Origin: Clostridia bacterium | Lineage (GTDB): Bacteria > Bacillota > Clostridia > Christensenellales > CAG-917 | Length of the DNA stretch: 53,800 nt | Assembly: GCA_024405515.1 (NCBI GenBank) | Contig: JAKSOR010000004.1 | Location: forward strand, 1-53,800 | Direction of reading: 5' to 3' | In this document: one piece after another, positions 47,820 to 53,800 of the stretch | Layout: the number at the start of each line of letters is the position of its first letter | Numbering within the stretch: the first letter of the stretch is position 1 | The notes under the pieces: model-generated | Database searches by the model: none | Seen by the model: the letters and a program-made list of their open reading frames with translations, nothing else | Told to the model about the DNA's origin: nothing | Position numbers and translations under genes: made by a program

Positions 47820-50261
47820 TTAATTTTCCTTGTTTACCGGGACTATGATTTCAATCTTGCCTTTTGCAAGAGGTTTGCCCTTTGTTGTTCTTGTTTCTAT
47901 TCTGATATCTTCCGTGTTTATTAATGCTGTCTTTCCGTTTGATACATATGCAAGATCATATGGGTCTGTAACTGTACCTACGTACTGGACCTTAGCTTTT
48001 TCAAGTTCAATAATCTTTACGCCCTTAAGATATCTGGAAGTCATCTCAATTGTTGATGTGATTACTTTCTTAATAGATCCTTCCGTGGACATGACAATAA
48101 GTTCGCCCTCTTCCTGAACCTGACCGGCAAATGCAACAGCATCCCCGTCATTAAGTTTTATGCCCTTTACGCCGGCTGCTCTCCTTCCCTGGAGAGGTAT
48201 CTCAAGAGTTGAATATGCAAGCACCTGACCGTCTTTGGTAATCTCAACAGTATAAAGTTCATCAGACACAGGTTCGGCATTAATTAGTCTGTCATTCTTA
48301 TCAAGGACAATAGCCTGAAGATATGACTTGCCGACTGATGTGAACTCATTAATATCAACTCTCTTTGCATTACCCTGTTCTGTATAAAGTACGAATTCAC
48401 CTACCGGAGTTCCGTCAAAGAATACGAGTTTGACAACATATTCACCAGTCACCACATCCGGGCATACAGCACCGGCTTTAAACGGCTTCTCCTTGAATTT
48501 CTTTTCAGGAAGATTGGTTATATCAAGCTTGATAAGGTTACCGAAATTAGTGAATGCAAACAGGCTTCCTTTATTATTACAGAGCAGTGCCTGAACCGGT
48601 AAAGAATCAGAATCAAGAGTTGACATGTCTTTTTGAGCAACTGAATATGCCCTTTGTGACATAAACCTTAACTGTCCGTCTTTATTAAGAGTTACAACGC
48701 CATCCTTGTATGCTGCTTCTTCCTGAGCTGTAGGAATTCTGGATGCATCAAGTGCCTCGCCGTTTTCATCAGTCAGTATCACAGTCTTTCTTGAAGACGG
48801 CATTGCCTTCTTAATCTCCTGCATTTCTTCTTTAACGACATTAAGCTGTTTCTTCTTAGAGTCAACGATTGCTTTGAGTTTTGCAATGGTCTTTTCGAGA
48901 TTTGCAAGTTCTTCCTCAAGTTTGCCGACTTCAAGTTTTGCAATTTTCTTTAACTGCATATCAAGGATTGCCTGAGCCTGAGGATCAGTGAGATTAAATG
49001 TTTCTTTTAACTTTTCCTTTGCCTTCTGAGTTGACTCAGATTCCTTAATAATCTTGATAACCGCATCAATGTCTCTGATAGCGATTAAGAGTCCGGATAC
49101 TATTTCAGCTCTGGCCTCAGCGGCCTTAAGATCAAATATCGAGCGGTTAAGAACAACCTGTCTCTGATATTCGATATAATACGTGAGATAATTCTTAAGA
49201 CTTAAAATTTCCGGTTTGCCGTTTGCAATGGCAACCATGTTGTATGAATAACTGATTTCAAGATCAGTCTTTTTCATCAGGTAATCAAGAATCTTCTTGG
49301 CATCGGCATCTTTTTTAAGTTTGATAACGCCTCTTACACCTGTTTTATCGGATTCATCTACGACATCAACGATTCCTGCAAGAGTATCCTTTTCTTTTTC
49401 CTTAAGGTCAGCAATTGCTCTTAAGAGTTTTGCCTTGTTTACATCATAAGGGATTTCAGTGATAACGATGTTCTTTTTACCGTTATCTTCCTTTTCAATG
49501 TGCACTTTTGACCTGATTTTGATTTTACCACGGCCTGCATCATAAATTGATTCAAGGCTGTCTACCGGAATCACATATCCGCCTGATGGAAAATCAGGGC
49601 CCTTCATAATCTGAAGAAGTTCTTTTGTGGTAATTGAAGGATTATCTATCTGCGCACAGCATGCATCTATACATTCACCCATGTTATGGGTTGGGATATT
49701 TGTTGCAAGACCGATAGCGATACCGTATGCTCCGTTTACAAGAAGGTTCGGGAAACGTCCTGGAAGAGTATTTGGTTCTTCCATTGTGTCATCGAAGTTT
49801 GCTGTCCACTGAACAGTGTCTTTATCAAGGTCCCTTAAAAGTTCAAGGGTAAGAGCAGACATTCTGGCTTCAGTGTAACGATAGGCAGCCGCTCCGTCTC
49901 CGTCGATTGAACCGAAGTTTCCGTGTCCGTCGATAAGAGGCATTCTCATAGAGAATGGCTGTGCCATTATAACGAGTGCACCGTATACTGAACTGTCTCC
50001 GTGAGGATGATACTTACCAAGGCAGTCGCCTACGATTTTTGCACATTTTTTATGTGGTTTGTCAGGAGTGAGTCCCATCTCATGCATTGAATAAAGAACC
50101 CTTCTCTGAACAGGTTTGAGACCGTCTTCGACTCTTGGGATTGCACGGTCCAAAATTACATCCTCTGCATAAGGAATCATTGCATTATGCATGACCTCTT
50201 CAAGGACTGTATCAAGAACAACCGAATTATATTCAATATGTGCTTCCTGTTTCTTTGCCAT
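47820..50261 (-). CDS. parC: DNA topoisomerase IV (or second gyrase) subunit A
   Basis: This type IIA topoisomerase A subunit (813 residues) breaks and rejoins DNA. The catalytic Tyr129 lies in A-Y-R-Y-T-E. The quinolone-determining region reads [16 protein letters not shown] (residues 82-97), with Gly94 where ParC or GyrA normally has Glu or Asp. A coiled coil covers about 420-500. The C-terminal beta-pinwheel has only a degenerate GyrA box ([10 protein letters not shown] near 715). That, the absence of dnaA/recF nearby and the pairing with the B gene favour ParC over GyrA. Its start is 3 bp after the B-subunit stop. Confidence 0.88.
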   Translation of the reverse strand: MAKKQEAHIEYNSVVLDTVLEEVMHNAMIPYAEDVILDRAIPRVEDGLKPVQRRVLYSMHEMGLTPDKPHKKCAKIVGDCLGKYHPHGDSSVYGALVIMAQPFSMRMPLIDGHGNFGSIDGDGAAAYRYTEARMSALTLELLRDLDKDTVQWTANFDDTMEEPNTLPGRFPNLLVNGAYGIAIGLATNIPTHNMGECIDACCAQIDNPSITTKELLQIMKGPDFPSGGYVIPVDSLESIYDAGRGKIKIRSKVHIEKEDNGKKNIVITEIPYDVNKAKLLRAIADLKEKEKDTLAGIVDVVDESDKTGVRGVIKLKKDADAKKILDYLMKKTDLEISYSYNMVAIANGKPEILSLKNYLTYYIEYQRQVVLNRSIFDLKAAEARAEIVSGLLIAIRDIDAVIKIIKESESTQKAKEKLKETFNLTDPQAQAILDMQLKKIAKLEVGKLEEELANLEKTIAKLKAIVDSKKKQLNVVKEEMQEIKKAMPSSRKTVILTDENGEALDASRIPTAQEEAAYKDGVVTLNKDGQLRFMSQRAYSVAQKDMSTLDSDSLPVQALLCNNKGSLFAFTNFGNLIKLDITNLPEKKFKEKPFKAGAVCPDVVTGEYVVKLVFFDGTPVGEFVLYTEQGNAKRVDINEFTSVGKSYLQAIVLDKNDRLINAEPVSDELYTVEITKDGQVLAYSTLEIPLQGRRAAGVKGIKLNDGDAVAFAGQVQEEGELIVMSTEGSIKKVITSTIEMTSRYLKGVKIIELEKAKVQYVGTVTDPYDLAYVSNGKTALINTEDIRIETRTTKGKPLAKGKIEIIVPVNKEN

Positions 50262-50264
50262 CGG

Positions 50265-52310
50265 TTAGTCCTCCTTTATTTCTTCAGCCGGATGTAATCT
50301 TCCTGCTGTCTTCTGCGTCTTGACAAAATCATCGATTTTATTAAAGTCCGCATACTGGTAAATGTAATCTTTTCTGAGTGACGGATCATCGCCCATCAGA
50401 ATTGTTATTCTCTTATCTGCCATAGCAGCATCTTCAATCGTAACTCTTGTAAGGGTTCTCTTTGCAGGATCCATTGTTGTATCCCAAAGCTGCTGAGGGT
50501 CCATTTCGCCAAGTCCTTTGAATCTCTGAATGAGAGCTCCCTTGCCCATCTTTTTCTGTCCTTCTATGAGGGCTTTGTCATCATAGCAGTAGAGAATCTC
50601 ATCTTTTTTCTGGAGCCTGTAAAGCGGAGGCATACCGATATAGATGTGGCCTGCCGTTACAAGAGGCTTCATATATCTGAAGAAGAATGTTAGAAGAAGT
50701 GCTCTTATGTGCCCGCCGTCAGTATCAGCATCGGCAAGAATGATAATCTTGTCATATTTGAGTGAATCAATATCAAAATCAGGTTCAATTCCTGTTCCGA
50801 GAGCGGAAATAAGTGTAGCAAATTCTTCGTTTTTGAGAATTGCCTCAACAGATGCTTTTTCAACATTAAGAGGTTTACCACGGAGTGGTAATATTGCCTG
50901 GAACATTCTGTCTCTTGCGGATTTTGCACTTCCGCCTGCAGAATCTCCCTCAACTATATAGAGCTCATTAATGGCAGCATTCTTTCCTGAGCATGATGCA
51001 AGTTTTCCTACAAGATTAAGACTGTTAACAGAGTTTTTCTGTCTCGAAAGATCCTTAGCTTTCTTTGTTGCCTCTCTTGTTTTTGCAGCGCCCATAGCTT
51101 TTGCGATAATTGCTTCTGCGACTGACTTATTCCCTCTCTGGAGAAGAAGATCTGCAAGCCTTTCATTTACAATATTCTCAACCTTCGGTCTGACATCCGG
51201 GTTTCCGAGTTTGCCTTTAGTCTGTCCTTCAAACTGGACATTCTGCATTTTTACGGTAATAACAGCGACCATTCCTTCCCTGAAATCCTCACCGAGAAGG
51301 TTTGCCTGTTTTTCCTTAAGGATATTGTTGTCCCTTGCGTAGTTATTGAAGACCCTAGTGATTGCACTCTTGAAACCGACTTCATGCGTTCCGCCTTCGG
51401 TTGTAGGAATGCTGTTGACATATGAGTAAATGCTTTCCGAATATTCTGTTGTATGCTGGATTGCGACCTCAAGTTCAAACGGTGGTTCAATCATCTTGCC
51501 CTTATTATCATACTGGGCATCTATCTTTTCCTCGATATAAAGAGGTTTTTCGTAAAGGACTTTCTTTCCTTCATTAAGATACACGACATAATCTGCGATA
51601 CCGCCTTTATACTGGAACACATCTTTTCTTCCTGTTCCGCCTGCAAGCGGCATACGTGCATCCTCTAAAACGACAATGAGATTTTTATTAAGATATGCGA
51701 CATCTCTCATTCTTTCGGCAATTGTGTCGTACTTATATTCTTCCTTGCCGAAGACTCTTTCATCCGCCTTGAATGTAACTGTTGTGCCTGTTCCCTTTGC
51801 TTTGCCGACTACTTCGAGCGGTGTCTTAACAATACCGGATTTAATAGATCTGGCTGTTGTTCCGAGCTGCGGGGAATAGAACTCTTCCCTGTATAAATTT
51901 CCGTCTCTTTTTACCTCAACCGTGAGCCATTCGGATAAAGCATTGGTAACTGCTGCACCTACTCCGTGAAGTCCGCCTGAGAACTTATATTCATCGTTGT
52001 CGAATTTAGCTCCGGCATGAAGTTTTCCGTATACCATATCGACACCGGTTAAGTGATATTTTTTGTTTTTGTCTACAGGAACACCACGTCCGTTATCCGA
52101 TACTCTCATTACATTGTTCTCAAGCATCTGGATTGTTACGGTGTCTCCGTAACCATTGGAAATCTCATCGACTGCGTTATCGATGATTTCCCAAAGAATG
52201 TGGTGCATTCCTTTTGCTCCAGTTCCTCCGATATACATACCAGGACGGAGTCTGACTGCCTCAAGACCTTCTAGAAGTTCAATATTACCAGCTGTGTATT
52301 CTTGTGCCAT
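50265..52310 (-). CDS. parE: DNA topoisomerase IV (or second gyrase) subunit B
   Basis: This 681-residue B subunit supplies the ATPase. The GHKL motifs are E-I-I-D-N-A-V-D-E near residue 45, D-N-G-R-G-V-P near 72 and G-G-L-H-G-V-G near 113. The TOPRIM domain has EGDSAGGSAK near 420 and D-A-D-T-D-G-G-H near 500. The Q-T-K-G-K-L-G-N motif is intermediate between ParE (GKLG-T) and GyrB (TKLGN). It is the first gene of a six-gene operon that also holds dnaB. Confidence 0.9.
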   Translation of the reverse strand: MAQEYTAGNIELLEGLEAVRLRPGMYIGGTGAKGMHHILWEIIDNAVDEISNGYGDTVTIQMLENNVMRVSDNGRGVPVDKNKKYHLTGVDMVYGKLHAGAKFDNDEYKFSGGLHGVGAAVTNALSEWLTVEVKRDGNLYREEFYSPQLGTTARSIKSGIVKTPLEVVGKAKGTGTTVTFKADERVFGKEEYKYDTIAERMRDVAYLNKNLIVVLEDARMPLAGGTGRKDVFQYKGGIADYVVYLNEGKKVLYEKPLYIEEKIDAQYDNKGKMIEPPFELEVAIQHTTEYSESIYSYVNSIPTTEGGTHEVGFKSAITRVFNNYARDNNILKEKQANLLGEDFREGMVAVITVKMQNVQFEGQTKGKLGNPDVRPKVENIVNERLADLLLQRGNKSVAEAIIAKAMGAAKTREATKKAKDLSRQKNSVNSLNLVGKLASCSGKNAAINELYIVEGDSAGGSAKSARDRMFQAILPLRGKPLNVEKASVEAILKNEEFATLISALGTGIEPDFDIDSLKYDKIIILADADTDGGHIRALLLTFFFRYMKPLVTAGHIYIGMPPLYRLQKKDEILYCYDDKALIEGQKKMGKGALIQRFKGLGEMDPQQLWDTTMDPAKRTLTRVTIEDAAMADKRITILMGDDPSLRKDYIYQYADFNKIDDFVKTQKTAGRLHPAEEIKED

Positions 52311-52340
52311 CTTTACTTCCTTAATAAAAATAATATAACT

Positions 52341-52369
52341 ATGTTATCACAACATATAGTAAGTTTCAA
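52341..52369 (-). promoter_or_regulatory. Promoter of the parE operon
   Basis: On the minus strand, TTGAAA (52364-52369), a 17-nt spacer ending in TGA and TAACAT (52341-52346) form an extended -10 promoter, with AAGGAAG as ribosome site before the ATG at 52310. Confidence 0.7.
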
Positions 52370-52400
52370 GTATAAAATGGTACCATATTTAGCGTTTGAG

Positions 52401-52435
52401 CCAAAAGAAAACGGGTTACTAAACCACCCGTTTTC
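52401..52435 (-). terminator. Second terminator-like hairpin upstream of parE
   Basis: GAAAACGGG (52407-52415) and CCCGTTTTC (52427-52435) form a 9-bp stem with further GGTT/AACC pairing. TTTTGG follows on the minus strand. It lies about 100 bases after the hydrolase terminator and just before the parE promoter. Confidence 0.65.
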
Positions 52436-52533
52436 AGATTAATCCGTTTAGATTTACAGAAAAATTATCCGTATAAATTTATTTATTAAATTTGTTGTTT
52501 CAACTGCTTTAACTGGAGATTTGACGCCGGAAG

Positions 52534-52562
52534 GAAAACAAAAGGCAGTCCTGAGACTGCCT
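52534..52562 (-). terminator. Terminator of the alpha/beta hydrolase gene
   Basis: A perfect hairpin of AGGCAGTC (52543-52550) and GACTGCCT (52555-52562) with a CTGA loop is followed by TTTTGTTTTC on the minus strand. Confidence 0.85.
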
Positions 52563-52583
52563 CGGATATAAAGCATAAACTAC

Positions 52584-53510
52584 TTACTTAAGCATATCAT
52601 TAATTCTTGCAAGTATATCTGCGTATACTTCCTGATTATTGATTTCGTTAATGATTTCATGTCTTGCACCTTCATAAAGTTTGAATGTAAGATCTTTTAC
52701 TCCGAGTGCCTTATACTGGTCATTAAGTTTCGAGATAAGTTTGCCGTTTCCGCCAACAGGATCTTCTGCACCGGAGAAGATGGCAATAGGTTTATTTAAG
52801 TCAATCTTCTTTAAGTTTTCATCAAGATAACTTTCCTTAAGTCCGTTGAGGAAATATTTGAAGAATGCAATTGACATAACATATCCGCACTGTTCATCAA
52901 GGATGTATTTCTTAACCTGTTCAGGGTCTCTTGAGAGCCATCCGAAATCACCTTTGTCTTTCTCTTTTTTATAAGGTTTATTGTAAGAACCAAAGCTCAT
53001 TGTGTTTAAAAGATTTGCAACTTTGTCTCCGCCAAGAAGCTTGTACTGAAGATTTGCGATTGCAGCTCCTGTGTTTAAAAGACCGCCTTTCATACATGCT
53101 GAACCTGAGAGGATTGCACCTGCTCTTTCCTGGTCTTCCTGAATATATCTCTGACCTACCATTGAGCCATAGCTGTGTCCTAAATAAATAACCGGTTTTC
53201 CGTATTTGTCTTTCAGATATTTTGTAATTGCAACTTCATCCTGTACTGTATCGAAATATATATTGCCCTTATGATATCCGTATTTCATAACTTTGGACTG
53301 TTTTGAGCAAGTCATACCGTGTGCACGATGGTCGTCTGCAAAAACAATATATCCGTTTGCATTTAAAAACTGAGCAAAATTATCATAACGGCGGGCATGT
53401 TCTGCCATACCATGTGAAATCTGAACAACGCCTTTTGCATTTTTAACATTGTCCCATAAATAACACTGAAGAACTGTTCCATCAAAACTTTTAAATTTTT
53501 CTGTTTTCAT
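52584..53510 (-). CDS. Alpha/beta hydrolase (monoacylglycerol lipase / serine aminopeptidase S33-like)
   Basis: This 308-residue cytoplasmic hydrolase cuts ester bonds, likely of lysophospholipids or monoacylglycerols. The H-G-M-A-E-H oxyanion motif is at 33-38 and the nucleophile elbow GHSYGS at 111-116 (Ser113). The acid is in G-A-E-D-P-V-G near 252 and the His in A-R-H-E-I near 284. No signal peptide is seen. AGAGGT lies seven bases before the ATG. Confidence 0.9.
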   Translation of the reverse strand: MKTEKFKSFDGTVLQCYLWDNVKNAKGVVQISHGMAEHARRYDNFAQFLNANGYIVFADDHRAHGMTCSKQSKVMKYGYHKGNIYFDTVQDEVAITKYLKDKYGKPVIYLGHSYGSMVGQRYIQEDQERAGAILSGSACMKGGLLNTGAAIANLQYKLLGGDKVANLLNTMSFGSYNKPYKKEKDKGDFGWLSRDPEQVKKYILDEQCGYVMSIAFFKYFLNGLKESYLDENLKKIDLNKPIAIFSGAEDPVGGNGKLISKLNDQYKALGVKDLTFKLYEGARHEIINEINNQEVYADILARINDMLK

Positions 53511-53523
53511 AGTCTACCTCTGT

Positions 53524-53570
53524 GCACGTACACGTGCTTGATTATATGTATAGTAATGTTAGCACAACAA
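53524..53570 (-). promoter_or_regulatory. Hydrolase promoter with a perfect inverted repeat at the start site
   Basis: On the minus strand, TTGTTG (53565-53570), an 18-nt spacer and TATAAT (53541-53546) place the start near 53534. That is inside the perfect inverted repeat GCACGT-AC-ACGTGC (53524-53537), a likely operator. Confidence 0.5.
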
Positions 53571-53630
53571 AACCTCAATTGCAATATTGACATAATGCCA
53601 AGAACCAATCTGTTATTAGGAAAGACAATT

Positions 53631-53800
53631 CTACCAATTTTCCTGCAACAGAAAATCTGCTATGTGCACAACTTTTATTCCGTTTACAGTCTGAACATCA
53701 TTCCTATCAGTTGTAACAACATACTTATGGTTAAAATCTTTTATTTCCTCAAGATTTCCAATTTCTCTATTTGAATCTTTTGGAAGCTTGCATGTTGCTT
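53631..53800 (-). CDS. C-terminal end of a probable AAA ATPase (DUF4143 type), cut by the window edge
   Basis: The minus strand reads open from the window edge to a TAG at 53631-53633, giving about 55 residues. The segment G-N-L-E-E-I-K-D-F-N-H-K-Y-V-V-T-T-D-R-N, then V-N-G-I-K-V-V-H-I-A-D-F-L-L, matches the usual C-terminal end of the large AAA/DUF4143 ATP-binding protein family. The ATPase part lies outside the window. Confidence 0.6.
   Translation of the reverse strand, partial: ATCKLPKDSNREIGNLEEIKDFNHKYVVTTDRNDVQTVNGIKVVHIADFLLQENW

Noticed and set aside
47820-52310. Gyrase gyrA/gyrB at the replication origin
   Set aside because: No dnaA, dnaN or recF and no DnaA-box cluster is seen, and the GyrA box is degenerate. 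Topoisomerase IV is preferred, though not certain.
53538-53774. Plus-strand open frame of 78 codons at the window end
   Set aside because: The minus strand of the same stretch encodes the recognisable end of a DUF4143-type ATPase, and the plus frame covers the hydrolase promoter.

Overview
The window looks like a chromosomal segment of a low-GC, Gram-positive gut Clostridium of the Lachnospiraceae type (Lachnospira/Eubacterium eligens-like). This is inferred from AT-rich intergenic DNA, strong AGGAGG ribosome binding sites, intrinsic terminators, lipoproteins with LRR_5, Cys-rich and DUF6273-like domains, DUF975 and DUF1846 proteins, and core-gene order (rpsO-pnp-M16 peptidase; phoH-pgpH-ybeY-era-recO). 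No 16S rRNA or other marker fixes the species.

Region 1 (1-16870) looks accessory. It starts with the 3' end of a tRNA-Ser and its terminator. Next come a two-gene amino-acid ABC transporter with an oddly ordered binding-protein/permease fusion (155-2748), a small membrane protein and a 2344-residue modular lipoprotein on the minus strand (2800-10575), and a DUF975 membrane protein. Three tandem plus-strand paralogous genes of unknown function follow (11715-16843). Each has its own near-identical extended -10 promoter and a terminator, and the first has gained a long structured leader. This triplet is the best candidate for something undescribed.

Region 2 (16872-33756) is mostly conserved housekeeping on the minus strand. 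It holds a HAD phosphatase, an M16 peptidase, pnp and rpsO with a structured leader. Next is a membrane-anchored GH78 family (alpha-L-rhamnosidase-like) enzyme with a palindrome in its promoter. A unit pgsA-like - valS - two membrane proteins - DUF2156/GNAT fusion follows, then smpB - metY - metA - SGNH esterase. MetA carries Glu111, so it probably makes O-acetylhomoserine, the substrate of the adjacent MetY.

Region 3 (33867-42270) has secG with its own promoter and terminator, then an eight-gene operon phoH - pgpH-like - ybeY - era - recO - lipoprotein - tsaC - low-Mr phosphatase. All seven junctions of this operon overlap by 1 or 4 nt. The PgpH-like protein lacks the usual extracellular domain.

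Region 4 (42321-52369) is a six-gene operon parE - parC - DUF1846 - pepF - lipoprotein - dnaB between a clear promoter and a terminator. The window ends with an alpha/beta hydrolase that has a palindrome at its promoter, and the C-terminal end of a probable AAA/DUF4143 ATPase.

No CRISPR array, insertion sequence, integrase, rRNA, T-box or S-box was seen. All coordinates come from direct reading of the sequence. Family assignments are from recognised motifs, not from database searches.
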